A stretch of DNA of 59,499 nucleotides from JALZDI01 sp035557095 (GTDB taxonomy: Bacteria > Actinomycetota > Actinomycetes > Propionibacteriales > Nocardioidaceae), in the NCBI GenBank assembly GCA_035557095.1, contig DATMEB010000065.1, forward strand, positions 1 to 59,499. The letters run 5' to 3'. The notes beneath the pieces are model-generated. The model saw only the letters and a list, made by a program, of their open reading frames with translations, did not search any database and was not told the DNA's origin. This document shows positions 17,980 to 26,853 of this stretch, one piece after another. The position numbers and the translations under genes are program-made. Position 1 is the stretch's first letter. Each line of letters begins with the position of its first letter.

Positions 17980-19809
17980 ATGACCCAGACCCTGGAGCCG
18001 GACACCGCGGCCGCCGCCGCCGCGAGCAAGGCCGAGAAGCGGGTCGCCGCCTGGCTCGCCGAGTTCGAGGCGGCGCTGTCCGCGCGTGATGTGGACAGGG
18101 CGGCAGGCCTGTTCGCGACCACCTGCTTCTGGCGCGACCTCGTCGCGTTCAGCTGGAACCTCACCACGGTCGAGGACCGCGAGGGCGTCACCGATCTGCT
18201 CCGCAACACCCTCGACCACACCGACCCGTCGGGCTTCACCACAACCGAGCCGGTCGACGAGGCCGACGGCGTCATCACCGCGTGGATCGCGTTCGAGACC
18301 GCGGTCGGACGGGGTGAGGGCCTGCTCCGCCTCAACGACGAGGGAGCGTGGACCCTGCTCACCACGCTCTACGAGCTCAAGGGGCACGAGGAGCCCCGCC
18401 GCGTACGCCGCCCCAAGGGCGTCGAGCACGGCGCGGTCCGGGACCGGCGCAGCTGGAAGGACCAGCGCGAGCTCGACGCGCAGGAGCTCGGCAACACCCG
18501 CCAGCCGTACGTCGTGGTGGTCGGGGGTGGCCAGGGCGGCATCGCCCTCGGCGCCCGGCTGCGCCAGATCGGTGTGCCCGCCCTGGTGCTGGAGAGGAAC
18601 GAACGCCCGGGCGACTCGTGGCGCCGCCGCTACCGGACCCTGTGCCTGCACGACCCCGTGTGGTACGACCACCTGCCCTACCTGAAGTTCCCCGACAACT
18701 GGCCGGTGTTCTCGCCGAAGGACAAGATCGGCGACTGGCTGGAGATGTACACCAGCGTCATGGAGATCCCGTACTGGAGCTCCACCACCGTCGACTCGGC
18801 CGCGTACGACGAGGACGCCCAGGAGTGGACGGTCCGGGTCAACCGCGACGGCGAGGAGCTCACCCTGCGGCCCAGGCACCTCGTGCTCGCCACCGGCATG
18901 TCCGGCAAGCCCAACGTCCCGACCCTCCCGGGCCAGGACGTCTTCGCCGGCGAGCAGCACCACTCCAGCCGGCACCCCGGCCCGGACAGGTACGCCGGCA
19001 AGCGCGCGGTCGTCATCGGGTCGAACAACTCCGCGCACGACATCTGCGCCGCGCTGTGGGAGGCCGGCGCCGACGTGACGATGGTGCAGCGCTCGTCGAC
19101 GCACATCGTCAAGAGCGACACCCTGATGGAGATCGGTCTGGGCGCACTGTACTCCGAGGATGCTCTCGCCAACGGCATCACGACCGAGAAGGCCGACCTG
19201 ATCTTCGCCTCGCTCCCCTACCGGATCATGCACGAGTTCCAGATCCCGCTGTACGAGCAGATGGCCGAACGCGACGCCGACTTCTACGAGCGGCTCGAGA
19301 AGGCCGGCTTCTGGCACGACTGGGGCGAGGACGGGTCGGGCCTGTTCATGAAGTACCTGCGGCGGGGCTCCGGCTACTACATCGACGTCGGCGCCGGCGA
19401 GCTCGTCGCCGGCGGTGAGATCAAGCTGGCCCACGGGCAGGTCGCGGAGCTGACCACCGACTCCGTGGTGCTCGAGGACGGCACGACACTGCCGGCCGAC
19501 CTGGTCGTCTACGCGACCGGCTACGGCTCGATGAACGGTTGGGCGGCCGACCTGATCAGCCAGGAGATCGCGGACAAGGTCGGCAAGGTGTGGGGTCTGG
19601 GCTCGGACACCGCCAAGGACCCCGGCCCGTGGGAGGGCGAGCAGCGCAACATGTGGAAGCCCACGCAGCAGGAGGCGCTGTGGTTCCACGGGGGCAACCT
19701 GCACCAGTCGCGGCACTACTCGCTGTACCTCGCACTGCAGCTCAAGGCCCGCTACGAGGGCATCCCGACCCCGGTGTACGGACTGCAGGAGGTGCACCAC
19801 ACGTCCTGA
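17980..19809 (+). CDS. Flavin-containing monooxygenase with N-terminal NTF2/SnoaL-like domain
   Basis: A 609-residue fusion. Residues ~20-135 (VAAWLAEFEAALSARDVDRA ... ATTCFWRDLVAFSWN) form an NTF2/SnoaL-like cone domain. From residue 177 a flavoprotein monooxygenase follows, with the FAD motif VVVVGGGQGGIALGARL, RPGDSWRRRY, and a second Rossmann motif AVVIGSNNSAHDICAALW for NADPH. The ATG at 17980 is preceded by aaggaaggag. This architecture is known in bacterial and fungal class B monooxygenases annotated as NAD(P)-binding, and it oxygenates small organic substrates by way of a C4a-peroxyflavin. It heads a group with an amidase and an SDR. The substrate is unknown. Confidence 0.9.
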   Translation: MTQTLEPDTAAAAAASKAEKRVAAWLAEFEAALSARDVDRAAGLFATTCFWRDLVAFSWNLTTVEDREGVTDLLRNTLDHTDPSGFTTTEPVDEADGVITAWIAFETAVGRGEGLLRLNDEGAWTLLTTLYELKGHEEPRRVRRPKGVEHGAVRDRRSWKDQRELDAQELGNTRQPYVVVVGGGQGGIALGARLRQIGVPALVLERNERPGDSWRRRYRTLCLHDPVWYDHLPYLKFPDNWPVFSPKDKIGDWLEMYTSVMEIPYWSSTTVDSAAYDEDAQEWTVRVNRDGEELTLRPRHLVLATGMSGKPNVPTLPGQDVFAGEQHHSSRHPGPDRYAGKRAVVIGSNNSAHDICAALWEAGADVTMVQRSSTHIVKSDTLMEIGLGALYSEDALANGITTEKADLIFASLPYRIMHEFQIPLYEQMAERDADFYERLEKAGFWHDWGEDGSGLFMKYLRRGSGYYIDVGAGELVAGGEIKLAHGQVAELTTDSVVLEDGTTLPADLVVYATGYGSMNGWAADLISQEIADKVGKVWGLGSDTAKDPGPWEGEQRNMWKPTQQEALWFHGGNLHQSRHYSLYLALQLKARYEGIPTPVYGLQEVHHTS

Positions 19810-19818
19810 CGCGGTGCT

Positions 19819-19876
19819 CGAGTGGCGCGTACGGGTCGACGTCGGGTCGGCCTACCCGACCAGATCGCGCCACTCG
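19819..19876 (+). terminator. Nested hairpin terminator after the monooxygenase gene
   Basis: An outer perfect 11-bp stem (cgagtggcgcg at 19819-19829 with cgcgccactcg at 19866-19876) encloses an inner seven-pair stem (gtcgggt / acccgac). It starts ten bases after the stop codon and precedes a new promoter, so it probably separates two transcripts. Confidence 0.7.
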
Positions 19877-19882
19877 GGGCCG

Positions 19883-19910
19883 TTGCCAGACTGGCGAGGA
19901 TCCCTAGACT
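19883..19910 (+). promoter_or_regulatory. Promoter of the acetamidase/formamidase gene
   Basis: TTGCCA (19883-19888), a 16-bp spacer, then TAGACT (19905-19910). The predicted start of transcription falls at or next to the ATG at 19919, which indicates a leaderless message and supports that start over an upstream in-frame alternative. Confidence 0.6.
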
Positions 19911-19918
19911 CCCCCGGT

Positions 19919-20926
19919 ATGGACGTCGTCGAGTTCATCCCCACCCGTGAGCAGTACGCGTACACGTTCGGAGGCGTCGCCCCGGTCATGAAGGTCCAGC
20001 CGGGCACGGTGCTTCGGCTGTGGTCCGACGACGCGTTCAACGGCGCGCTCCGCAGCGTCGACGACCTGTCCAGCGAGAAGCTCGCGCTGCCGTTCGTCAA
20101 CCCGCAGACCGGGCCGTTCTACGTCGAGGGAGCCGAGCCCGGCGACACGCTCGCGCTGCACTTCGTCGCGGTCGAGCCGGCGCGCGACTGGGGCGCGTCG
20201 GCGGCCATCCCGTTCTTCGGCGGGATGACGAGCACCGACCGCGTGGTCACGCTGCAGGACCCGCTGCCGGACACGACGTGGATCTACGAGCTGGACCGCG
20301 ACCGCAACACCGTCATGTTCGCCGCCCGTCACAGCGAGCACCGCGTCGAGCTCCCGGTCGCGCCGATGCTCGGCACCGTCGGCGTCGCCCCCGCCGGCGG
20401 TGAGGCCCGGTCGTCGCTGGTGCCTGACCGTTTCGGCGGCAACATGGACACCCCGCAGATGCGCGCCGGCTCCACCGTGTTCCTCGGCGTCAACGTCGAG
20501 GGTGCGCTGTTCTCGATCGGCGACGGTCACTACCGCCAGGGCGAGGGCGAGGCGTGCGGCACCGCGGTCGAGGGTGCGATGACGACCACGCTGATCGTCG
20601 AGCTGGTCAAGGGCGGTGCACCGGGCTGGCCGCGCATCGAGGACGACACCCATCTGATGACCGTGGGGTCGAGCCGCCCGATGGAGGACTCCTGGCGGAT
20701 CGGCAACGCCGAGCTGGTGCACTGGGTCTCCGAGCTGCACGGCCTGCACACGATGGACTCCTACCAGCTGCTCACCCAGATCACCGAGGTACCGGTCGCC
20801 AACGTCGTCGACGCCAACTACAGCGTCGTGGTGAAGGCTGCCAAGGACCTGCTGCCTCGCGCCGACGCCTTCGGCGGGCTGCACCGCGACCTGCGCGAGC
20901 GCGCGCGCTCCCTCGGCTCCATCTGA
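19919..20926 (+). CDS. Acetamidase/formamidase family protein
   Basis: A 335-residue member of the FmdA/AmdA family, which hydrolyses short amides to ammonia and the carboxylic acid. Family landmarks are PGTVLRLWSDDAFNGAL (substrate pocket region), TGPFYVEGAEPGDTLALHF, APMLGTVGVAP, RFGGNMDTPQMRAGSTVFLGVNVEGALFSIGDGHYRQGEGE and VELVKG. The start at 19919 is set by the promoter directly in front. The gene follows the monooxygenase after a terminator and precedes an SDR with a 32-bp gap. Linkage with a monooxygenase suggests processing of an amide-bearing xenobiotic or a nitrogen-scavenging role, but that is inference. Confidence 0.9.
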   Translation: MDVVEFIPTREQYAYTFGGVAPVMKVQPGTVLRLWSDDAFNGALRSVDDLSSEKLALPFVNPQTGPFYVEGAEPGDTLALHFVAVEPARDWGASAAIPFFGGMTSTDRVVTLQDPLPDTTWIYELDRDRNTVMFAARHSEHRVELPVAPMLGTVGVAPAGGEARSSLVPDRFGGNMDTPQMRAGSTVFLGVNVEGALFSIGDGHYRQGEGEACGTAVEGAMTTTLIVELVKGGAPGWPRIEDDTHLMTVGSSRPMEDSWRIGNAELVHWVSELHGLHTMDSYQLLTQITEVPVANVVDANYSVVVKAAKDLLPRADAFGGLHRDLRERARSLGSI

Positions 20927-20958
20927 CCTCGACGTACTCCTATCTCGGAAGGATCCCC

Positions 20959-21717
20959 ATGGACCTGCAGCTCACCGGCAAGCGCGTGCTCGTCACCGGC
21001 GGCACCCGCGGAATCGGCCGGGCCATCGTCGAGACGTTCCTCGAGGAGGGTGCCACCGTCGGGTTCTGCGCACGTGACCCCGAGGAGGTCACGAAGACCC
21101 AGGAGGCGCTGTCGGCGCTCGGCTCGGTGACCGGGAGCACCGTCGACGTCGGCGACGGCGCTGCCCTGTCGCAGTGGGTGGAGAAGTCCGCCGACACCCT
21201 CGGCGGACTCGACGTGGTGGTCGCGAACGTCAGCGCGCTGGCGATCCCCGACACCGACGAGAACTGGGAGACCAGCCTCAACGTCGACCTCATGCACACG
21301 GTCCGGCTTGTGAAGGCGGCGATGCCGCATCTCGAGCGCAGCGACTCTCCCGCGATCGTCGCGATCTCCAGCGTCTCCGGGCGCGAGGCCGACTTCGCCT
21401 CCGGTCCGTACGGCACCGCGAAGACCGCGATCATCGGCTACATCCAGGGACTGGCGCTGCAGCTCGCCGACAAGGGCATCCGCGCCAACACCGTCTCCCC
21501 GGGCAACGTCTACTTCACCGGCGGCGTCTGGGAGAGCATCAAGGACAGCAACACCGAGCTGTACGACATGGCTCTCGGGCTCAACCCGACCGGCCGGATG
21601 GGTACGCCCCACGAGATGGCGGCTGCGACGGTGTTCCTGGCCAGCCCCCGGTCGAGCTTCACCAGCGGTACCAACCTCGTGGTCGACGGGGCGCTCACCC
21701 GCGGCATCCAGGTCTAG
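20959..21717 (+). CDS. Short-chain dehydrogenase/reductase
   Basis: A 252-residue classical SDR. The cofactor motif is TGGTRGIGRA (residues 14-23). The usual NNAG is replaced by VANVSALA, the catalytic serine lies in AISSVSG, and YGTAK supplies Tyr and Lys. The C-terminus VVDGALTRGIQV is family-typical. The ATG at 20959 has ggaagga seven to eight bases upstream. It probably shares a transcript with the amidase gene and converges on the Old Yellow Enzyme gene across 34 bp. The substrate, an alcohol or ketone, is unknown. Confidence 0.9.
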   Translation: MDLQLTGKRVLVTGGTRGIGRAIVETFLEEGATVGFCARDPEEVTKTQEALSALGSVTGSTVDVGDGAALSQWVEKSADTLGGLDVVVANVSALAIPDTDENWETSLNVDLMHTVRLVKAAMPHLERSDSPAIVAISSVSGREADFASGPYGTAKTAIIGYIQGLALQLADKGIRANTVSPGNVYFTGGVWESIKDSNTELYDMALGLNPTGRMGTPHEMAAATVFLASPRSSFTSGTNLVVDGALTRGIQV

Positions 21718-21751
21718 GACGGGCGGGCGCCACACGCCGTCAGTCGGGCAG

Positions 21752-22825
21752 TCAGTCGGGGAGGGCCCGCAGGTACTGCTTGGGCCACTCGACGCCCTCG
21801 CCGGGCCGTACGCCGAGCTCGTGCGCGGCGCCCAGCGCCCAGTGCGGGTTGCGCAGCAGCTCCCTGGCCAGCAGCACGGCGTCGGCACTCCCCTCGGCCA
21901 CGACCTGCTCGGCCTGACGGGGGTCGGTGATCATGCCGACCGCGCCCGTGGGCATCTCCGCCTCCTGCCGGATCCGCCGGGCGAACTCGACCTGGTAACC
22001 GGGACCCACCGGGATCTCCGCGGCGACGACGCCGCCGGAGGAGACGTCGACCAGGTCGATGCCGTGGCCACGCAGGATGCCCGCGAGCCGCACCGAGTCG
22101 TCGACGCTCCAACCGCCGTCGACCCAGTCGGTCGCGGACAGCCGTACGAACACGGGCATGTGCTCGGGCACCACGCCACGCACGGCGTCGACGACCTCCA
22201 GCACGATCCGCACCCGGTTGTCGAACGCGCCGCCGTACTCGTCAGTGCGCTGGTTCGACAGCGGCGAGAGGAACTCGTGCAACAGGTAGCCGTGCGCCGC
22301 ATGCACCTCGAGCACGTCGAAGCCGCACGCCACCGCCCGTTCGGCGGCGAGCGCGAACGACGCGACCACGTCGCCGATCTCAGCGACGGTCAGCTGGCGC
22401 GGAGCCCGCAGGGAGTCAGCCGCGACCGGTGAGGGCGCCACGGGTTCCCATCCGCCTTCGGCGTTGCTGACGGGGCCCCGTCCCTCCCAGGGCGGGATCG
22501 CCGACGCCTTGCGCCCGGCGTGCGCGAGCTGCATGCCGGCCACCGGGCCCTGACCGTGCACGAAGTCCACGATCCCCGACCACGCCGCCGCCTGCTCGTC
22601 GTTCCAGATCCCGGTGTCGGCGGGCGAGATGCGCCCCTCCGGGGACACCGCGGTCGCCTCGGTGAACACCAGGCCGACACCGCCACGTGCGAACGACCCG
22701 AGGTGCACCAGGTGCCAGTCGCCGGGCACGCCGTCGACCGCGGAGTACTGGCACATCGGTGACACCCACACCCGGTTGGCGAAGGTCGTCTTGCGCACGT
22801 CGAGCGGCGTGAACAGCTGGCTCAT
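21752..22825 (-). CDS. Old Yellow Enzyme (YqjM-like NADH:flavin oxidoreductase)
   Basis: A 357-residue FMN-dependent ene-reductase. Readable landmarks are NRVWVSPMCQYSAVDG (the YqjM-class Cys near FMN N5), QLAHAGRKAS, FDVLEVHAAHGYLLHEFLSPLSNQRTDEYGG with the catalytic HxxH-type region, RLSATDW and GMITDPRQAEQVV. I prefer the ATG at 22825 (ggag nine bases ahead) over a GTG at 22840. It lies downstream of the aldo/keto reductase on the same strand with a 46-bp gap. These enzymes reduce activated C=C bonds, including xenobiotic enones and nitro compounds. Confidence 0.94.
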   Translation of the reverse strand: MSQLFTPLDVRKTTFANRVWVSPMCQYSAVDGVPGDWHLVHLGSFARGGVGLVFTEATAVSPEGRISPADTGIWNDEQAAAWSGIVDFVHGQGPVAGMQLAHAGRKASAIPPWEGRGPVSNAEGGWEPVAPSPVAADSLRAPRQLTVAEIGDVVASFALAAERAVACGFDVLEVHAAHGYLLHEFLSPLSNQRTDEYGGAFDNRVRIVLEVVDAVRGVVPEHMPVFVRLSATDWVDGGWSVDDSVRLAGILRGHGIDLVDVSSGGVVAAEIPVGPGYQVEFARRIRQEAEMPTGAVGMITDPRQAEQVVAEGSADAVLLARELLRNPHWALGAAHELGVRPGEGVEWPKQYLRALPD

Positions 22826-22871
22826 GCGTGTCGACTCCACGATCGCGGCGTGTTGTCCGTCCGGCAGCCGC

Positions 22872-23705
22872 TCACGGGACGTAGTTGAACGTGTCCGGGT
22901 CGGGACCGATCCGCTCGTCCCGGTTGAGCGCGGAGATCTCGGCGATCTCGTCCTGGCTCAGGTCGAACCCGAACACGTCGAAGTTCTCCTCCATCCGGTG
23001 CCGGTTGATCGACTTGGGGAACACGATGTCGCCCCGCTGCAGGTGCCACCGCAGGGTCACCTGGGCCGGTGTGCGCTCGTGCCGCTTCGCGATCTGCTCG
23101 AGCGTGTGCTCCTCGAGCACCGCGCCCCGGCCCAGCGGCGACCACGCCTCGGTGGGGATGCCGTGCTCGGTGCCGAAGGCCCGCAGCTCGTCCTGGACGA
23201 GGTAGGGGTGCACCTCGATCTGGTTGACCGCGGGCACGATCTCGGTCTCGTCGAACAGCCGCTGCAGATGATGCTTCTGGAAGTTGGAGACCCCGACTGC
23301 CCGGACGCGACCGGACCGGTAGATCTCCTCCATCGCCTTCCACGTCTCGACGAAGTCGCCCACACCGGGCAGCGGCCAGTGCACGAGGAACAGGTCGAGG
23401 TAGTCGAAAGCCAGGTCCTTCAACGTCTGGTCGAAGGCGCCGAGGGCCTCGCCGTAGGCGTGGAAGCTGTTGTTGAGCTTGCTGGTGACGAAGATGTCGT
23501 CACGGTCGATCCCCGACGCGCGCACGGCCTCACCGACCTGCGCCTCGTTGCCGTACATCTCCGCGGTGTCGATGTGGCGGTAGCCGACCTCGAGCGCGGC
23601 CAGCGTCGCGTCCTTGGTGTCGTCGGGGTCGATCTGGAACACCCCGAACCCCAGCTGGGGGATCGAGACGCCGTTGTTGAGGGTGATCGTGGGCACAGCA
23701 CTCAT
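22872..23705 (-). CDS. Aldo/keto reductase (AKR5-like)
   Basis: A 277-residue NADPH-dependent TIM-barrel reductase. The catalytic tetrad is complete: Asp and Tyr in HIDTAEMYGNE, Lys in FVTSKLNN, His in FLVHWPLP. The signatures GVSNFQKHHLQRL and the C-terminal FPKSINRHRMEENFDVFGFDLS are typical of the 2,5-diketo-D-gluconate reductase group. The ATG at 23705 has aggaga upstream. It is co-directional with the Old Yellow Enzyme gene. The natural substrate is not predictable; these enzymes reduce a wide range of aldehydes and ketones. Confidence 0.94.
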   Translation of the reverse strand: MSAVPTITLNNGVSIPQLGFGVFQIDPDDTKDATLAALEVGYRHIDTAEMYGNEAQVGEAVRASGIDRDDIFVTSKLNNSFHAYGEALGAFDQTLKDLAFDYLDLFLVHWPLPGVGDFVETWKAMEEIYRSGRVRAVGVSNFQKHHLQRLFDETEIVPAVNQIEVHPYLVQDELRAFGTEHGIPTEAWSPLGRGAVLEEHTLEQIAKRHERTPAQVTLRWHLQRGDIVFPKSINRHRMEENFDVFGFDLSQDEIAEISALNRDERIGPDPDTFNYVP

Positions 23706-23804
23706 GGGTCGTCAGTCTCCTCGTCCGGTCCTGGTCCAGGATCTCGCGTGTTTCGACCACCGCCGACGGTACCGCGTCCTCCCAGCAGGCAGGATGGGCG
23801 TGCG

Positions 23805-26321
23805 ATGACCCTGACCGACCGCATCCCGCAGCAGCCCGACCCAGACGGCGTCTTCGACGCGTTCTCGACGTGGGCGGGCGAGCAGGGCTTCGAGCTGTAC
23901 GCCGCACAGGCCGAGGCGCTGATCGAGGTCGTTTCGGGATGCAATGTCGTACTCGCCACCCCGACCGGCTCGGGCAAGAGCCTGGTCGCCACCGGCGCCC
24001 ACTTCGCCGCGCTCGCCGACGGCCGGCGCAGCATCTACACCGCGCCGATCAAGGCGCTGGTCTCGGAGAAGTTCTTCGCGCTGTGCGAGGTCTTCGGCGC
24101 CGACAATGTCGGGATGCTCACCGGCGACGCCTCGATCAACGCCGATGCGCCGATCATCACCGCGACCGCGGAGATCTTGGCCAACCAGGCGCTGCGCCAG
24201 GGCCGGGACACCGACGTCGGGCTGGTGGTCATGGACGAGTTCCACTTCTACTCCGAGCCCGACCGCGGCTGGGCATGGCAGGTGCCGCTGCTCGAGCTGC
24301 CGCACGCGCAGTTCGTGCTGATGTCGGCGACGCTCGGCGACGTCTCGCGCTTCGAGACCGACCTCACCCGGCGTACCGGACGGTCCACCGCGGTGATCAG
24401 CCACACCGAGCGGCCCGTGCCGCTGGACTTCGCGTACGCCGTCACCCCGGTCCACGAGACGCTGGAGCGGCTGCTCGCCCAGGGCGGCACCCCCGTGTAC
24501 GTCGTGCATTTCACCCAGGCGGCGGCGATCGAGCGCGCGCAGGCGCTGACCAGCATCAACGTGTGCACCCGCGCCGAGAAGGACCAGATCGCGGAGATGA
24601 TCGGCGCGTTCCGCTTCTCCGCCGGGTTCGGCAAGACGCTGTCCCGGCTCGTCCGGCACGGCATCGGCGTGCATCACGCCGGCATGCTCCCCCGCTACCG
24701 CCGGCTGGTCGAGACGCTCGCGCAGGCCGGCCTGCTCAAGGTCATCTGCGGCACCGACACACTCGGCGTCGGCATCAACGTTCCGATCCGCACCGTGCTG
24801 TTCACCGCGCTGAGCAAGTACGACGGCCGGCGCACGCGGCACCTGCGGGCGCGGGAGTTCCACCAGATCGCCGGGCGCGCGGGCCGTCCCGGTCACGACA
24901 CCGTCGGGCACGTGGTCGTGCAGGCGCCCGAGCACGTCGTGGAGAACGAGAAGGCGCTGGCGAAGGCCGGCGACGACCCCAAGAGGCGCCGCAAGGTCGT
25001 GCGCAAGAAGCCGCAGGAGGGGTTCGTCTCGTGGGGTGAGCCGACCTTCACCCGGCTGGTCGAGGCCGACCCGGAGGCGCTGACCTCCAGCTTCACGGTG
25101 TCGCACGCGATGCTGCTGCACGTGATCGCCCGTCCGGGTGACCCGTTCACGGCCATGCGTGCCCTGCTGACCGACAACCACGAGGAGCCGGCCGCGCGCC
25201 GACGGCACGTCCGTGACGCCGTCGCGATCTACCGGGCGCTGCTGGCCGGCGAGGTGGTGCAACGACTCGACCCGCCCGACCCCGACGGCCGTACCGTGCG
25301 GCTGACCGTCGACCTCGGCGACGACTTCGCGCTCAACCAGCCGCTGTCGCCGTTCGCGGTCGCGGCCCTCGACCTGCTCGACCGCGACAGCCCGACGTAC
25401 GCCCTGGACGTGCTGTCGGTGCTGGAGTCGACGCTGGAGGACCCGCGCCCGGTCATCTCCGCGCAGCGCTTCAAGGCGCGCGGCGAGGCGGTGGCCGCGA
25501 TGAAGGCCGAGGGGATCGAGTACGACGAGCGCATGGAGCTGCTCGAGGACGTCGAGCACCCGCAGCCGCTGCGTGAGCTGCTCGAGCACGCGTACGCGTC
25601 GTACCGTCGCGGCCATCCGTGGGTGGCCGACCACGAGCTACGGCCGAAGTCGGTCGCGCGCGAGATGTACGAGTCGGCGATGAACTTCCACGAGTACGTC
25701 GCCGCCTACCGGCTCGCACGCGCCGAGGGCCTCGTGCTGCGTTACCTCAGCGACGCCTACAAGGCGATGCGGCAGACCGTGCAGGAGTCCGCGCGCACCG
25801 ACGAGGTCGACGACCTGACCGCCTGGCTCGGCGAGCTGGTCCGTCAGACCGACTCCAGCATGCTCGACGAGTGGGAGCGGCTGACCTCGCCCGAGGCAGC
25901 GCTCGACGCAGTGCGCGCGGCGCCGTCCCCGCTCGACGACCGGCCGCCGCCGGTCACCGCCAACCGGCGGGCGTTCCGGGTGCTGGTGCGCAACGCGCTG
26001 TTCCGCCGGGTCGAGCTGGCCGCGTTACGTCGGTACGACGAGCTCGGCGAGCTGGACGCCGACGCCGGCTGGGACGCCCAACGCTGGGCGGAGGCGATGC
26101 AGCGCTACTACGGCGAGTACTCCGACCTCGGCGCGGGTCCGGACGCACGCGGACCGCATCTGCTGGTGGTCGAGGAGGGTACGCAGCGGTGGAGCGTGCG
26201 GCAGATCTTCGACGACCCGGAGGGCGACCACGACTGGGGCGTCAGCGCAGAGGTAGACCTCGCGGCGTCGGACGAGGCCGGTGAGGCTGTCGTGCGGCTG
26301 CTGGACGTGGGCCCGCGATGA
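23805..26321 (+). CDS. DEAD/DEAH-box Ski2-like helicase with DUF3516
   Basis: An 838-residue superfamily 2 helicase. Motif I is ATPTGSGKS (residues ~50-58), Ia is YTAPIKALVSEKF, motif II is MDEFHF (DEFH rather than DEVH), III is MSATLG, and the C-terminal core has GIGVHHAGMLPRYR, CGTDTLGVGINVPIRTV and HQIAGRAGRPG. The region after ~400 is DUF3516, an actinobacterial accessory domain. The family resembles HelY/Ski2-type RNA helicases, but no role is proven. The start is ATG 23805, chosen because the open frame upstream is antisense to the aldo/keto reductase. It ends seven bases from the convergent SnoaL-like gene. Confidence 0.94.
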   Translation: MTLTDRIPQQPDPDGVFDAFSTWAGEQGFELYAAQAEALIEVVSGCNVVLATPTGSGKSLVATGAHFAALADGRRSIYTAPIKALVSEKFFALCEVFGADNVGMLTGDASINADAPIITATAEILANQALRQGRDTDVGLVVMDEFHFYSEPDRGWAWQVPLLELPHAQFVLMSATLGDVSRFETDLTRRTGRSTAVISHTERPVPLDFAYAVTPVHETLERLLAQGGTPVYVVHFTQAAAIERAQALTSINVCTRAEKDQIAEMIGAFRFSAGFGKTLSRLVRHGIGVHHAGMLPRYRRLVETLAQAGLLKVICGTDTLGVGINVPIRTVLFTALSKYDGRRTRHLRAREFHQIAGRAGRPGHDTVGHVVVQAPEHVVENEKALAKAGDDPKRRRKVVRKKPQEGFVSWGEPTFTRLVEADPEALTSSFTVSHAMLLHVIARPGDPFTAMRALLTDNHEEPAARRRHVRDAVAIYRALLAGEVVQRLDPPDPDGRTVRLTVDLGDDFALNQPLSPFAVAALDLLDRDSPTYALDVLSVLESTLEDPRPVISAQRFKARGEAVAAMKAEGIEYDERMELLEDVEHPQPLRELLEHAYASYRRGHPWVADHELRPKSVAREMYESAMNFHEYVAAYRLARAEGLVLRYLSDAYKAMRQTVQESARTDEVDDLTAWLGELVRQTDSSMLDEWERLTSPEAALDAVRAAPSPLDDRPPPVTANRRAFRVLVRNALFRRVELAALRRYDELGELDADAGWDAQRWAEAMQRYYGEYSDLGAGPDARGPHLLVVEEGTQRWSVRQIFDDPEGDHDWGVSAEVDLAASDEAGEAVVRLLDVGPR

Positions 26322-26328
26322 CCGGCGG

Positions 26329-26706
26329 CTAGTGGCCGTCGGACTGTTTCGGGGCGAACGGCCACTCCTCGAACGCGGAGCACTTCCCGTCCTCGTTGAA
26401 CACCATCACCCACAGGTCGCGCCACCGGCTGTGCAGCGGTTCGCCGTAGTCGACCGAGATGCGCACGACGGCGGTCGGGCCCTCGACCGCGAGCACCTCG
26501 CAGTGCATCGCGAACTCCTCGTCGGGTCCCTTGCGCTCGCCCTCCCAGAACTCCTCGAGCGCCTCGAGTCCGTCGATCGGCGGCGCCCACGGCGACGGCA
26601 GGTAGGAGACGTCGGGCGCGAACAGGCCGGCCAGCAGCTCGGTGCCCGCGGTTCGCCACGCGCGCTCGTACTCGACCACCCACTGGTCCACCGCAGCTCG
26701 GTTCAT
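26329..26706 (-). CDS. SnoaL/NTF2-like protein
   Basis: A small 125-residue cone-fold protein: VDQWVVEYERAWRTAGTELLAGLFAPDVSYLPSPW, then LEALEEFWEGERKG, then VVRISVDYGEPLHSRWRDLWVMVFNEDGKCSAFEEWPFAP. This is the usual pattern of SnoaL-like polyketide cyclase/NTF2 proteins, which may be enzymes or ligand binders. The start is uncertain: ATG 26706 is used, with ATG 26715 possible. It lies downstream of a strong terminator and is convergent with the helicase gene. Confidence 0.8.
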   Translation of the reverse strand: MNRAAVDQWVVEYERAWRTAGTELLAGLFAPDVSYLPSPWAPPIDGLEALEEFWEGERKGPDEEFAMHCEVLAVEGPTAVVRISVDYGEPLHSRWRDLWVMVFNEDGKCSAFEEWPFAPKQSDGH

Positions 26707-26757
26707 GAGCCCCATGCTGCCAAAGAAGCCACAACCGCGGGACGGCTTGGACATGCC

Positions 26758-26791
26758 GGTGGCCCCGGGCCGGTGCGGGCCCGGGGCCACC
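26758..26791 (-). terminator. Strong hairpin terminator after the serine protease gene
   Basis: A perfect 14-pair stem (ggtggccccgggcc with ggcccggggccacc) around a six-base loop, downstream of the protease stop and upstream of the SnoaL-like gene. It lacks a T-tract, as is common in GC-rich actinobacteria. Confidence 0.8.
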
Positions 26792-26807
26792 GTTCGTGCG
26801 ATTGCCT

Positions 26808-26846
26808 CTTGCGGTTGGTGCTTGCGGTTGGTGCTTGCGGTTGCTG
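26808..26846. repeat. 13-bp tandem repeat downstream of the protease gene
   Basis: Three consecutive copies of cttgcggttggtg, the last with one mismatch, lying between the protease stop codon and its terminator hairpin. Confidence 0.85.
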
Positions 26847-26853
26847 CTCTCCG

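Noticed and set aside
22614..23804. Upstream extension of the helicase frame by ~397 codons
   Set aside because: It lies antisense to the aldo/keto reductase and Old Yellow Enzyme genes; the helicase domains begin only after 23805.
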